Assembly: GCA_964649825.1 (NCBI GenBank)
Contig: CAZYQW010000065.1
Location: 1-57,069, forward strand
Length of the DNA: 57,069 nucleotides
Reading direction: 5' to 3'
Source of the DNA: CAZYQW01 sp964649825
GTDB taxonomy: Bacteria > Planctomycetota > B15-G4 > JADJEK01
Below, piece by piece: positions 1-9,498 of the stretch. Position numbers and translations under genes: made by a program. The notes under the pieces are model-generated. The model worked only from the letters and a program-made list of their open reading frames with translations, was not told where the DNA came from and searched no databases. The first letter of the stretch is position 1, and every line of letters starts with the position of its first letter.

Positions 1-3000
1 GAGCTCGCCCCGCATCACCGGGCGGCGCCACCCGGCGGCGGGGTCGCCGGCCGCGGCGCGCTTCTCGAGCTCGTCCATCACGCCCACGAGCGCGGCGCGA
101 CGTCCGGCGACGGACTCGCTTTCCTCTTCCGCGTCGAGCTGCGCGAGCTCGGCCTGGATCTCTTGCAGGCGCTTCACGGCGGCGGGGTCGCCGGCCGCGG
201 CGCGCTTCGCGAGGTCGTCCATCTCGGCCACGAGGGCCGCGCGGCGACCGGCGATCGACTCGCTCTGCTCCTGTTGGTCGAGCTGCGCGAGCTCGCCTTG
301 GATCTCTTGGAGGCGGCGAATGGCGGCCGGATCGCCGTTCTTCGCACGTTCCGCGAGGTCCGCCATCTCGGCCACCAGAGCGGCACGGCGGCCGGCGGCG
401 GATCCCGCCTTCTCCTCGGCCTCGAGCTGCGCGAGCTCGCCCTGGATCTCCTGGAGGCGGCGAATGGCCGCTGGGTCGCCGTTCTTCGCGCGCTCGGCCA
501 GGTCATCCATCTCGGCGACGAGCGCGGCGCGTCGCCCGGCGACGGACTCGTCGCGCTCCTGATCGTCGAGCTGCGCGAGCTCGGCCTGGATCTGCTGGAT
601 CCGCGCGATGGCGGCCGGATCGCCGTTCTTGGCGCGCTCCGCGAGGTCGCCCATCTCGGCGACGAGGGCGGCGCGCCGCGCGTCGACCTCGGGGTTGGAC
701 CCGTCCGAGTCGATCGACGCCAGCTCCTGCTGGATCGCGGCGAGGCGCGCGATCGCCTTGGGATCACCGGCCGCGGCTCGTTTCGCGACGTCCGCGAGCT
801 CGGCCACGAGCGCTTCGCGGCGGGATGCCCCGGGGGACGTCGGGGCGGCCGCGTCGAGCGCGGCGAGCTCGCCTTGGATCTCGGCGAGGCGGGCGATCGC
901 CTGCGGATCTCCCGCCGCGGCGCGCTTCGTCACGTCGGCGAGCTCCGCGATGAGCGCGGCCCGCCGCGCGGCGCGGCTGCCCGCCGCCGGCTCGGCGTCG
1001 TCGAGAGCGGCGAGCTCCTGCTGGATCTCGGCGAGGCGTGCGATCGCCTCCGGATCCCCGGCTGCGGCGCGCTTGGCCACATCCGCGAGCTCGGCGACCA
1101 GCGCCTGCCGCTTCGAGGTGCCGCTCTCCGGCGCGTTCGTCGCCGCATCCGCCGCCGCGACCTCGCGCAGCTCGCGCTGGACCTCGGCCACTCGTTTCGC
1201 GGCTTGCTTGTCGCCGGCCGCGGCCCGTCGCGCGAGGTCACCGATCTCGGCCGTCAACGCGGCGCGTCGGCTCTCGCCCAGCGCCGCGGCCTTGGACGCC
1301 TTCTCTTCGGCGTCGATGCGGCTCAGATCGTCGTGGATCGCGGTGACGTCGGCGGCCGCCCGCCGGTCGCCGGCCGCGAGCTTCGTGACGGCGGAGTCGA
1401 GCCGCTCGATCGCGGCGGTGCGGCGGGCCGCGTTCCCGTCCGGGGTCGCGCCGGCGAGCTCCTCCTCCGTGATCCGATCGAGCTCCTTCTGGATCTCCGC
1501 CATGCGCGCCTTGGCGGTGGGGTCGCCGGCCGCCGCCCGCTCGGCGAGCTCGGCCATCTCGCGCGCGAGCGCGGCGCGACGCGCGGTCGCGCCGCCGGTG
1601 TTCGCCGCGACCTCCGCCGCGTCGAGACCGTCGAGCTCGGCCTGGATCTCCTGCATGCGGGCGATCGCCGCGGGGTCGCCGGCGGCGGCGCGCGCGGCGA
1701 GACCGCTCATCTCGTTCAGCAGCGCGGCCCGTCGTTCCGCGTTCTTCCCCTCACCGGCCTCTGCGACCTGCTCGGCGTTCAGGGTCCGGAGCTCCTTCTG
1801 GATCTCGGCCATGCGCGCTTGGGCGACGGGGTCGCCGGCCGCGGCGCGCTCCGCGAGCTCGTCCATCTCGGCCAGCAGCGCCGCGCGCTTCGCGCCGTTC
1901 GAACGCTGGTCCGCCTCGAGCGCAGCGTCGCCGTCGAGCGCGGCGAGCTCCTTTTGCACCTCGGCGAGCCGGGCCGCCGCCGCCTTGTCGCCGGCCGCCG
2001 CGCGCTTCGCGAGGTCGGCGGCCTCGGCCGCGAGCGCGGCGCGCCGCGTGGCTGCCGGATCCTGGCCGGCCGCGAGGGCGGCTTCGGCCTCGATGCGGCC
2101 GAGCTCGCCCGTGATCTCCTGGATGCGCTTCGCGGCCGCGGGATCGCCGGCGGCGGCGCGGGCGGTGAGGCCGTCGAGCTCGCGCAGGAGCGCGGCGCGG
2201 CGGGACGCGGTCCCGCCCGGGGCGTTCGCGGGGGCGTCTTCCGCCGCGAGCTGCTCGCGGATCTCCGCGAGCCGCGCGATCGCCGCGGGGTCGCCGTTCG
2301 CCGCGCGTTCGGCAAGCTGCTCCATCTCGGCGATCAGCGCCGCGCGCCGGTCGCGCGACGGCGCGCCGACGCGGCTCGCTTCTTCTCCTTCGAGCTTGGC
2401 CAGCTCGGCCGAGACTTCCGTCAACCGCGCCTTCGCGTCGGGATCGCCGGCCGCCGCGCGCTTCGCAAGCTCCTCCGACTCGGCGAGGAGAGCGCGTCGC
2501 CTCTCGGCGCGGGCCGCGTCGGCGCTGACCGTCGCTTGGTCGGCGTCGATCCGTTCGAGCTCGGACTGGATCTGCTGGATGCGCGCGATCGCGGCGGGAT
2601 CTCCGGCCGCTGCGCGGGCCGCGAGCTGGTCCATCTCGGCCACGAGCCGGTCGCGTCGCGAGCCGCGTGCGCCGTCGCTCGCGTCCATCTGGGCGAGCTC
2701 TCCCTGGATCTGGCGGATCCGCTCGGCGGCCGCCTCGTCGCCGGCCGCGGCACGCTCGGCGAGGCCCTCCATCTCGTTCAAGAGGGCGCGACGGCGCGGG
2801 TTTCCGGCCGTCGAACGGTCGCCGGCCGTGAGGGCCTGCAACTCGTCCTTCACCTCGGCGAGACGCGCGATCGCGTCCTTGTCGCCGTTCGCGGCGCGTT
2901 CGGTCAAGCTCTCCATCTCTCGCACGAGCGCGGCTCGACGAGCGGCGGTGTCGCCGCCGAGCTCGCTCTCGGACAACGCCGCAAGCTCGCTGCGCACCTG

Positions 3001-3430
3001 CTCGAGCCGTGCGGCCGCGGAGCGGTCGCCGTTCGCGGCACGCTCCGCGAGGTCGCCCATCTCGTTGACGAGTGCGATCCGGCGTCCCTCGGGGCTCTTT
3101 GGATCGACGTAGCGACCCGGCGCCGAAGCGTCCGAGCCCGCGCCGCCGGACGAACCGGCTTCGCCGCCCGCGATCTCCTTGAACTCCCGGTTGAGGTCGT
3201 GCACCCGTGCGATCGCGCCGCGTTCGCCGTTCAACGCCAGGCCGGACACCTCGTCGAGCTCCTGGAAGAGGGGCACCTTCAGCTCGCCTCCTTCTTCCGC
3301 GGTGTCGGGCGCGAGGTCCTTCAGGCGGCTGCGGATCTCTTTCAATCGCGCGACGTTGTCGTCGTCGCCGGCGACCGCTTCGTCGACGATGTCGTCCATC
3401 TCGTCCAGCAGGTCGCCGCGTTTCCGGTCG
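1..3430 (-). repeat. Tandem in-frame repeat array, about 23 units of 138-156 bp, continuing past the edge
   Basis: On the minus strand the kinase tail repeats a unit of 46-52 residues with core EMxDLAxRAxxGDPxA then RLxEIQxELAxL and a variable linker. The GD dipeptide recurs at plus-strand positions 43, 187, 331, 475, 619, 763, 907 (exactly 144 bp apart), then 1054, 1210, 1366, 1522, 1675, 1831, 1987, 2143, 2290, 2443, 2599, 2737, 2881 and 3025 (spacing 138-156). Degenerate units lie near 3223 (NGER) and 3370 (AGDDD). The units nearest the left edge are the most alike, as expected for recent duplications. Each unit should form a helix-turn-helix hairpin with the turn at GDP. The last unit in view (1-60) departs from the consensus. 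Confidence 0.95.
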
Positions 3431-4974
3431 AGGTTCTCCTCGGCGATCGGCGTGAGCCGGTAGGTGATCTTCAGCTTCGGATCGATGCCGGTGTTGTAGG
3501 TGGCGACCTCGCGGCCGAACCGCGGGTGCGAGACCTCGAGGTCGAACGAGCCGAACGGCACCTGGCCGGTCGCGATGCCGTTCACGTCGGACTTGAGGTG
3601 GATCGGCTGGTCCGGCTTGTCACGGTTGGTGAGGGTGATCTCGGCACCGCCGACCACCGGCCGGGTCGCGATCTCGACCTCGACCTGGGTGGGGGGGCTG
3701 CGCGTGAGCCGGATCATTCGGTTGCCGACCTCGTCGCCGAGCGGGTCGTAGACGGAGAGGAACGCGGTCGTCTCGCCGAGCTTCGGCACGCGCACGTCGG
3801 AGCGGAACTCGCCCGCGTCGTCGACGAAGACCTGGCACGTCGACAGGTCCGCGAGCCGCACCTGAGCCGAGCCGCCCGCCGGGTAGTTTGCGATCTTGCC
3901 GGTCACTTCGACCGACGGCCCGTTCGCGACCCACACGTCCTCCTGGGCGAGCAGGATCTCGGGTCGCGACGCGGCGTCGCGGAGGAAGAAGTACGCGACG
4001 GCCGCGAGCAGCAGCACGCCGGCCGCAGCGGCGATGATGATCGTACGGCGGGTGGCCTTGCCCTTGTTCGCGTCCGGGCCGATCTTCTCCTCGATCGAGT
4101 GTCGAACGGAGCCGTACACCTGGCCGAGCTGCTCGAGCGCGCGCTCGGCCGACTCGATGCGCTCGCGCGGCTGCTTCGCCGTCATCGCGACGATCAAGTC
4201 GGAGATGTCCTTCGGATAGTCCGGGATCACCTCGGCAAGCGGCGGCGCCGTCATCTGCATCGACGTGTGCCAGTACATCCACTTGGGGCGATCGTCGGCG
4301 TCGCCGCCGCCCTGCGGATCGTAGATCGAGGGGAACTGCTGTCGATGGAGCTCGGTGCCGAGCGCGTACTCGTAGGCGACCATCCCGAGCGAGTAGATGT
4401 CCATTTTCGGCGAGTCCTCGCCGAGCTGGGCGTCGAGCATCTCGGGCGCCGCGTACTTGACCGTCATGACCTCGAGCGTGTCGTCGGTGTCCTGGCGCTT
4501 CGCGAGCGAGAAGTCGGCGAGCTGCCAGATCCCGTACTTCGTGCTCAGGATGTTGTTCGGCTTCAGGTCTCGGTGAATGATCGGCGGCTTGGTGCCGTGC
4601 ACCACGGCGAGGGCGCGAAGCGTGTCGCGAAGGAGGACGCGCACGTCTTCCGGACCGGCCGGCTTCGCCTGGATGAAGTGCTTCAGGCTGCGCCCGGCGA
4701 GCTCCATCGCGATCCAGGGGCCTTCGTCCTCATCGATGCCGAAGCCGAGCACCGTCACGATGTTCGGGGAGTTGCTGACCTCGATCAGCATCCCGACCTC
4801 GCGCTTCAACGCCTCGACGCGCTCCGCGTCGTCGAGCTTCATCGTCTGCAGGACCTTGATGGCGGCGGGACGGGTGATCCCCATCCCCATCTCCTGCGTC
4901 GCGTGGTACACGATCGTGTACGCGCCGGGATCGATCTGCTCTTGGATCGTGAAGTCGCCGAGCTTTTCCTTCAT
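1..4974 (-). CDS. Transmembrane Ser/Thr protein kinase with giant helical-repeat tail (partial, runs off left edge)
   Basis: Open without a stop for 1658 codons from ATG at 4974 to the window edge, so the C-terminus is missing. GGAG lies 7 nt upstream and the start is 4 nt after the FHA gene stop. Residues 1-290 are a Hanks-type kinase: AIK lysine K40, HRDLKPNN with D136, K138 and N141, and APE at 176-178. Two motifs are degenerate: DFG reads DFS (154-156), and the glycine loop keeps only its middle glycine (IDPGAYTIVY). One membrane span (about 311-331) follows, then a short beta-rich region, then from about residue 530 a long tandem array (see repeat entry). The kinase is therefore cytoplasmic and the repeats extracytoplasmic. 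It is the last gene of the Tad/FHA run, so Tad or FHA proteins are likely partners (inference). Kinase fold is certain; activity is less so. Confidence 0.93.
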   Translation of the reverse strand, partial: MKEKLGDFTIQEQIDPGAYTIVYHATQEMGMGITRPAAIKVLQTMKLDDAERVEALKREVGMLIEVSNSPNIVTVLGFGIDEDEGPWIAMELAGRSLKHFIQAKPAGPEDVRVLLRDTLRALAVVHGTKPPIIHRDLKPNNILSTKYGIWQLADFSLAKRQDTDDTLEVMTVKYAAPEMLDAQLGEDSPKMDIYSLGMVAYEYALGTELHRQQFPSIYDPQGGGDADDRPKWMYWHTSMQMTAPPLAEVIPDYPKDISDLIVAMTAKQPRERIESAERALEQLGQVYGSVRHSIEEKIGPDANKGKATRRTIIIAAAAGVLLLAAVAYFFLRDAASRPEILLAQEDVWVANGPSVEVTGKIANYPAGGSAQVRLADLSTCQVFVDDAGEFRSDVRVPKLGETTAFLSVYDPLGDEVGNRMIRLTRSPPTQVEVEIATRPVVGGAEITLTNRDKPDQPIHLKSDVNGIATGQVPFGSFDLEVSHPRFGREVATYNTGIDPKLKITYRLTPIAEENLDRKRGDLLDEMDDIVDEAVAGDDDNVARLKEIRSRLKDLAPDTAEEGGELKVPLFQELDEVSGLALNGERGAIARVHDLNREFKEIAGGEAGSSGGAGSDASAPGRYVDPKSPEGRRIALVNEMGDLAERAANGDRSAAARLEQVRSELAALSESELGGDTAARRAALVREMESLTERAANGDKDAIARLAEVKDELQALTAGDRSTAGNPRRRALLNEMEGLAERAAAGDEAAAERIRQIQGELAQMDASDGARGSRRDRLVAEMDQLAARAAAGDPAAIARIQQIQSELERIDADQATVSADAARAERRRALLAESEELAKRAAAGDPDAKARLTEVSAELAKLEGEEASRVGAPSRDRRAALIAEMEQLAERAANGDPAAIARLAEIREQLAAEDAPANAPGGTASRRAALLRELDGLTARAAAGDPAAAKRIQEITGELGRIEAEAALAAGQDPAATRRAALAAEAADLAKRAAAGDKAAAARLAEVQKELAALDGDAALEADQRSNGAKRAALLAEMDELAERAAAGDPVAQARMAEIQKELRTLNAEQVAEAGEGKNAERRAALLNEMSGLAARAAAGDPAAIARMQEIQAELDGLDAAEVAANTGGATARRAALAREMAELAERAAAGDPTAKARMAEIQKELDRITEEELAGATPDGNAARRTAAIERLDSAVTKLAAGDRRAAADVTAIHDDLSRIDAEEKASKAAALGESRRAALTAEIGDLARRAAAGDKQAAKRVAEVQRELREVAAADAATNAPESGTSKRQALVAELADVAKRAAAGDPEAIARLAEIQQELAALDDAEPAAGSRAARRAALIAELADVTKRAAAGDPQAIARLAEIQGELAALDAAAPTSPGASRREALVAELADVAKRAAAGDPKAIARLAAIQQELASIDSDGSNPEVDARRAALVAEMGDLAERAKNGDPAAIARIQQIQAELAQLDDQERDESVAGRRAALVAEMDDLAERAKNGDPAAIRRLQEIQGELAQLEAEEKAGSAAGRRAALVAEMADLAERAKNGDPAAIRRLQEIQGELAQLDQQEQSESIAGRRAALVAEMDDLAKRAAAGDPAAVKRLQEIQAELAQLDAEEESESVAGRRAALVGVMDELEKRAAAGDPAAGWRRPVMRGEL

Positions 4975-4978
4975 CGCT

Positions 4979-5785
4979 TTACTCCGCCGCCCGTGCCTTC
5001 ATGATGTCGGCACGCTTCCGGACGAACCAGACCAGCGCGTCCGCGTATGACTTGTCCGTGTTCGCCGCGAAGTCCGTGCTGGCGGCTTCGCGGTCCCAAC
5101 CCATGATCATCCCGAGCGCCTTTGGAGTCGACCCCGCCGCTTCCGCCCACGTCGTGGTCGTCTGATCCGATCCGAACTTCATCGGGAGCACGAGCAGCAC
5201 CGCGCGGAGCTGCGCCCACTTCTGCGAAGCCGGCGTGTAGCTGCCGGTCTGATCCTGGCGCCACGCCTCGCGGAACAGCTCGGCGGCCTCGGCGGCGAAG
5301 TTCTCTTCGTCGATCCACTTCGCCATCCGCGCGTCGAGCAGCGTGTAGGCCTGCCGCCAGTGCCGCTCGAGCATGGGGCGCGCCTGCGGCTCGCGATGGC
5401 TGAGCAGAAGGCCGACTCCGCCGACCACGATCATGAGGAGGAGGATCAAGAGCATGACCGTCTGCGTGCCGGACGCGGTGCCGCCGCCCGCCAGCCGTTC
5501 CTCGACCAGCATGCGGCACTGTTCGGTGAGCTGGATCTCAGTGTTCGGCGCGACGCGGACCTCGTCGGTGATCCGGGTCCCCTTCACGCGCACGCCGGCC
5601 GAGGAGAGGTTCTGGATGTAGAGCTTGCCGTTCAGCTCGCGGACCTTCGCGTGCTCCCACGCGACGCTCTCGTCCTTGAGCTGGATCACGGCCGAGGGCG
5701 ACCGACCGATGAGGTACTCGCCCGGCTCGATTCGGAACGATCGGCCCTCGTCGGGTCCTCGGTTCACGGTGAGGTAGAACGCCAT
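4979..5785 (-). CDS. Membrane-anchored FHA-domain protein
   Basis: 268 residues. The N-terminal 95 residues look like a forkhead-associated domain (GEYLIGRSP around 22-30, NLSSAGVRVKG around 59-69), normally a phosphothreonine-binding fold. The usual SRxH motif reads AWEH, and the NGT motif reads AGV, so the binding site may be altered. A membrane span lies at about 109-128 and a 140-residue C-terminal domain of unknown type follows. The gene lies 42 nt after tadC and 4 nt before the kinase, so it is probably co-transcribed with both. It could link the kinase to the Tad membrane complex (inference). The start is the only early ATG; its Shine-Dalgarno is weak. Confidence 0.85.
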   Translation of the reverse strand: MAFYLTVNRGPDEGRSFRIEPGEYLIGRSPSAVIQLKDESVAWEHAKVRELNGKLYIQNLSSAGVRVKGTRITDEVRVAPNTEIQLTEQCRMLVEERLAGGGTASGTQTVMLLILLLMIVVGGVGLLLSHREPQARPMLERHWRQAYTLLDARMAKWIDEENFAAEAAELFREAWRQDQTGSYTPASQKWAQLRAVLLVLPMKFGSDQTTTTWAEAAGSTPKALGMIMGWDREAASTDFAANTDKSYADALVWFVRKRADIMKARAAE

Positions 5786-5827
5786 GCGTCCGATTCCAGC
5801 AAAGGAGGAGAGGCCCGTCGTTCGCGT

Positions 5828-6781
5828 TTATTCGAACGCGACCTCTTCGTAGTAGAACTTCACGATGAACGGCGCGAAGAGCAGGAGGATGGTCGCGAAC
5901 AGCACGAGCGTGCTGGGCACCATCACCATGACCTTCGCGCGGCCCGCGGTGTCGACCGCGTCCTGAATGCGTCGGATGCGCGTCCGATCGGACAGCGCCT
6001 CCATCGTCTCGGCGAGCGGGCGTCCGAGCTCCTCCGATTGGACGAGCTCGTCGACGAACGACTTGACGACCGGCTGCGGCGCCCGGAGCACCAGCTTCTC
6101 GAACGCTTCCTTCGTGCCGATGCCCATCTCGATGTCGGTGAGAGTCGCTTTGAACTCGACTCCGATCGGCAGGTTGCCGAAGTCCTGGGCCACGCGTTGC
6201 ACCGCGATGAGGAGCGACGCGCCGGCGCGCATCGTCAGGGTGAGGAGGTCGAGGACGAACGGCATCGTTCGCGCGATCGATCGGTCGCGCTTCGCGGCGC
6301 GCCCGGACAGGTTGGAGCTCACCAGACCGGGACCGATGACGAACGCGAGGAGCGCGAGCGGCGCGACGATCGGTTTCAGGAGGAGGAAGACGAGCAGCAG
6401 CGGGATCATCAGGATCAGACCGATGACGATCCCAAGCGCCGTGACTTCGTCGTCGTTCATGCCGCCCGGCCAACCGGCCGCGGCGTAGCGTTCGCTCACC
6501 GACTCGCGCACCGACTCGGGGAGCGCCCGCGCGACCGGGACGAACGCGGGGAGGACGGACAGGACGAGTCGGTAGAGGTTCGAGTCCTGACGAGCCTGCT
6601 CGCGGCGCATGCGTCGCTGCGCGTCGCCGATGATGGCGACGACCGGCGTCGCCGCGGTCTTCAGCGCATGGACCGCGAGAAAGAGCCCCATGCCGAGCGC
6701 GAGCCCGAACAGCACGCATGCCACCGCGAGCATCGCGACGTCCGGCGCGGCCGCGAGGTGGAAGAAGCTAGATGTCGGCAT
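5828..6781 (-). CDS. tadC: Tad/Flp pilus inner-membrane protein TadC (T2SS-F family)
   Basis: 317 residues with an N-terminal membrane span, two central spans (about 108-145) and a C-terminal span near 290-310 around a T2SS-F domain (RTMPFVLDLLTLTMRAG). This is the usual TadC arrangement. TadC pairs with TadB as the inner-membrane platform that the TadA ATPase drives to assemble Flp pili or export substrates. The start overlaps the tadB stop by 14 nt, which suggests translational coupling. It ends with an acidic tail (YYEEVAFE). No prepilin, secretin, TadZ or TadE/F gene is visible in this window. Confidence 0.9.
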   Translation of the reverse strand: MPTSSFFHLAAAPDVAMLAVACVLFGLALGMGLFLAVHALKTAATPVVAIIGDAQRRMRREQARQDSNLYRLVLSVLPAFVPVARALPESVRESVSERYAAAGWPGGMNDDEVTALGIVIGLILMIPLLLVFLLLKPIVAPLALLAFVIGPGLVSSNLSGRAAKRDRSIARTMPFVLDLLTLTMRAGASLLIAVQRVAQDFGNLPIGVEFKATLTDIEMGIGTKEAFEKLVLRAPQPVVKSFVDELVQSEELGRPLAETMEALSDRTRIRRIQDAVDTAGRAKVMVMVPSTLVLFATILLLFAPFIVKFYYEEVAFE

Positions 6782-7607
6782 TGATGATCTTCCATGCCCA
6801 CAGCGTCCCGGCGAGGACGAGCAGGAGGGCGATTCCGAGGAGCATGTTGCCGAGCGGCGTCGTGAACAGCATTCCGACCGCGCGCGCGTCGATGACCGCG
6901 ATGAACCCGAGCATGACGAACGGAGCGAACGCGAGCACCTTGATGTTCTGTCGGCCTTCGGCCGTCGCGGCGAAGACCTCCCGCCGCATGCGGGCGATCG
7001 ACTCGAGCGCGTTCGCGAGTCGATCGAGCGTGACGACGATGTTGCCGCCCATCCGCTGATTGATGAGGATCGCGGACGCGAACAGGTTGAAGTCCTGCAG
7101 GTCGAGGCGTCGCTTCGCCTCCTCGATCGTCGAGTCGAGGTCGGAGCCGAGCTTCCAGTAGCTTGCGATCACCCGAAACTCGGTGCTGATCGGTTCCGGC
7201 TCGCGCTCGGCGAGCCGCTCGATCGCCTGGATCAGCGACATGCCGGCGGCGACGCTCGACGACATCCGCGTCACCGCGCCGGGGAGCTGCTCGTGAACGA
7301 GTTTCCTTCGCTTCTCCCACGCGCGGTTGATCAACATCTTCGGGACGATGAGGAGGATGAACCAGATCAGGATCGCCATCACCTTGCTCGGCATCACCCA
7401 CGTGATCACGAGCAGGGAGACGATGGCGAACGTGTAGTAGGCGGCGACGTACCGGCGGCCGTCGAACGGGTCCGGCGTGAACCGCCACACCGTGTGCTCG
7501 AGCCAGCGCACGTCCTGATGCCAGCGCGTCTCGAGTTCGTCGCGCAACGCCCAGATGGCGACCGCCAGCGACGCTCCCAGCACGATCGCGAAGAGCAGGG
7601 GGGTCAC
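6768..7607 (-). CDS. tadB: Tad/Flp pilus inner-membrane protein TadB (T2SS-F family)
   Basis: 279 residues from a GTG start. The reading frame stays open upstream inside tadA, but the GTG at 7607 is favoured: it overlaps the tadA stop as GTGA and has GGGAGGA 7 nt upstream (plus-strand 7615-7621). From here the protein begins with a membrane span, as TadB proteins do. The T2SS-F core (LPGAVTRMSSSVAAGMSLI) is followed by two C-terminal spans. It acts with TadC as the platform for the TadA ATPase. Confidence 0.9.
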   Translation of the reverse strand: MTPLLFAIVLGASLAVAIWALRDELETRWHQDVRWLEHTVWRFTPDPFDGRRYVAAYYTFAIVSLLVITWVMPSKVMAILIWFILLIVPKMLINRAWEKRRKLVHEQLPGAVTRMSSSVAAGMSLIQAIERLAEREPEPISTEFRVIASYWKLGSDLDSTIEEAKRRLDLQDFNLFASAILINQRMGGNIVVTLDRLANALESIARMRREVFAATAEGRQNIKVLAFAPFVMLGFIAVIDARAVGMLFTTPLGNMLLGIALLLVLAGTLWAWKIINADI

Positions 7608-9493
7608 GGGGCGGTCCTCCCGAACCAGCGATCGAGGTCGAGGAGGTCGAGGTCGATCAGGTCGCCCATGAACGTGGGCATGTATCCGCTCGGCTGCAGC
7701 CGCAGGTCGTCGGGCCGTCCCACGCAGGTCATCACGTCCTGCATCTCGACCTCGCCGGTGTGGGGGTGGAGCCCGGTCACCTCGGTCACCTGCGTGATCG
7801 TGCGCTTGCCGCCCTTGAGCCGGCGGATGAAGACGATCAGGTCGACCGCCTGGGAGATCTGGCGGCGGATCGCCGCGATCGGGATCTCGACCGCCATCAG
7901 GCACATCGTCTCGATGCGGGCCACGACGTCGTAGGAGCTGTTGGCGTGAACGGTCGTCATCGAGCCGTCGTGGCCGGTGTTCATCGCCTGGAGCATGTCG
8001 AACGCCTCGCTGCCGCGGCACTCGCCGACGATGATCCGATCGGGACGCATGCGGAGCGCGTTCTTCACCAGGTCGCGGATCGTGTATGCGCCCTTGCCCT
8101 CGACGTTCGCCGGCCGCGTTTCCAGGCTGACGAGGTGTTCCTGGTCGAGCTGGAGCTCCGCCGCGTCCTCGATCGTGATGATGCGTTCCTCCTCGGGGAT
8201 GAAGCTGCTCAGGACGTTCAGCAGGGTCGTCTTGCCCGAACCCGTGCCGCCGGCGACGACGATGTTCTTCCGGGCGCGGACCGCGGCATCGAGGAACGCG
8301 TGCGCCGACTCCGTGAGCGATCCCCACTTGACGAGGTCTTCCGCCGTGATGCGCTGAACCGGAAACCGGCGGATCGTCAGGCACGGCCCCTTGAGCGCGA
8401 GCGGGGGAATGATCGCGTTGACGCGCGAGCCGTCCCGCAGTCGGGCGTCGACGAGCGGCTGCGATCGGTCGACACGTCGCCCGAGCGGCGCGACGATCCG
8501 CTCGATCACGGACATGACCGCGTCGTCGCCGAGGAACGTGCGATTGGAGCGGAAGACCTTGCCGCCGCGCTCCACGTATACCTGGCTGGGGCTCACGATC
8601 ATGATCTCGGTGATCGACGGCGTGTCGAGCAGGTCCTGGAGCGGTCCCAGTCCGAAGACCAGGTCGCAGATCACCTTCTTCAGGAACCGCGCGATCAGGT
8701 ACAGCCGAATGTTGTCCGGCGTCTCATCGATGATGCGCGGGAGCTGTTCCTTCAGTTCGTCGTTGATCCGTTCGTAGTCGATGTCGAGGTCGCCGGCCGA
8801 GGTGTCGATCTTCATCCGCCGGATCAGCCGCTGCACGAACTCGTCGGCGGACTCCTCGAGCGCGATGTTGCGGCCGGGGATCGTGATCCGTTCGTGGTCG
8901 ACCGGCTTGCCGCGGTCCTGGCCGCCCGAGATCGCCTTGAGCAGGCGGTTCTCGTAGTCCATCGTCAGGAGGCGGTGCTGCGTCAACTGCGACCCGAAGA
9001 TGCGCTGCTTGAAGTCGGTCTGCACCAGCTCGTCGATGAAGACGTTCAACTGGTCGAGGCTCTGCGGCGTCGCCTCGATTTTGTCGCTGCCCGCCCGCCG
9101 GAGGTCGAGTCGGCGGAGCACGGCGGTGTGCAGCTCGCGCTGGAGCGAGTCGATGTCCTCGATCGCGGCGGCCTCTTCCGACGCGACCTCATGCACCTCT
9201 TGCACGAAGGTGAGGACGAACTCGGCCACGCGCACCTGGCTGACCGGACGCAGGGTCGCGGTCTGACCGGGCTCGACGATCGATTCATCGACGTGCACGG
9301 AGGTGGCGCGCTCGTGGACGCGAAGCTCCCAGCCGTCCTCGGCGCGCTCGACCACGAACTGCAGCCGCGAGACGAAGCGCGAGCTCCCGAGGCAGACTCC
9401 GCAATCGTCGGCCCGGCCGACCGTGAATCCGGCCAGGCCGTCGTAACCGACCCACTGCTTGTTCTTGAGCGTGTCCTGGACGACGACTCGCAC
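7604..9493 (-). CDS. tadA: FHA domain fused to TadA/CpaF secretion ATPase
   Basis: 629 residues. The first 100 form an FHA domain (GFTVGRADD at 22-30; SRLQ at 42-45, where the usual histidine is Q). A helical linker follows, and from about 240 the CpaF/TadA ATPase: Walker A GGTGSGKTT at 415-423, and RPDRIIVGECRG with the catalytic-type glutamate E491, then GHDGSMTTVHA. Hexamers of this ATPase power Flp pilus assembly or related export. The N-terminal FHA suggests control by Thr phosphorylation, and a Ser/Thr kinase sits downstream in the same run. The start is 5 nt after the cpaB stop. Confidence 0.95.
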   Translation of the reverse strand: MRVVVQDTLKNKQWVGYDGLAGFTVGRADDCGVCLGSSRFVSRLQFVVERAEDGWELRVHERATSVHVDESIVEPGQTATLRPVSQVRVAEFVLTFVQEVHEVASEEAAAIEDIDSLQRELHTAVLRRLDLRRAGSDKIEATPQSLDQLNVFIDELVQTDFKQRIFGSQLTQHRLLTMDYENRLLKAISGGQDRGKPVDHERITIPGRNIALEESADEFVQRLIRRMKIDTSAGDLDIDYERINDELKEQLPRIIDETPDNIRLYLIARFLKKVICDLVFGLGPLQDLLDTPSITEIMIVSPSQVYVERGGKVFRSNRTFLGDDAVMSVIERIVAPLGRRVDRSQPLVDARLRDGSRVNAIIPPLALKGPCLTIRRFPVQRITAEDLVKWGSLTESAHAFLDAAVRARKNIVVAGGTGSGKTTLLNVLSSFIPEEERIITIEDAAELQLDQEHLVSLETRPANVEGKGAYTIRDLVKNALRMRPDRIIVGECRGSEAFDMLQAMNTGHDGSMTTVHANSSYDVVARIETMCLMAVEIPIAAIRRQISQAVDLIVFIRRLKGGKRTITQVTEVTGLHPHTGEVEMQDVMTCVGRPDDLRLQPSGYMPTFMGDLIDLDLLDLDRWFGRTAP

Positions 9494-9498
9494 GGCGA

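Noticed and set aside
1..3430. Repeats considered as a CRISPR array or satellite DNA
   Set aside because: Unit length is 138-156 bp, always a multiple of three, with conserved protein sequence and no spacers.
163..5004. Plus-strand open frame of over 1600 codons
   Set aside because: It is the antisense of the kinase in the same codon register. In GC-rich coding DNA the opposite frame often stays open; its product is low-complexity and matches nothing.
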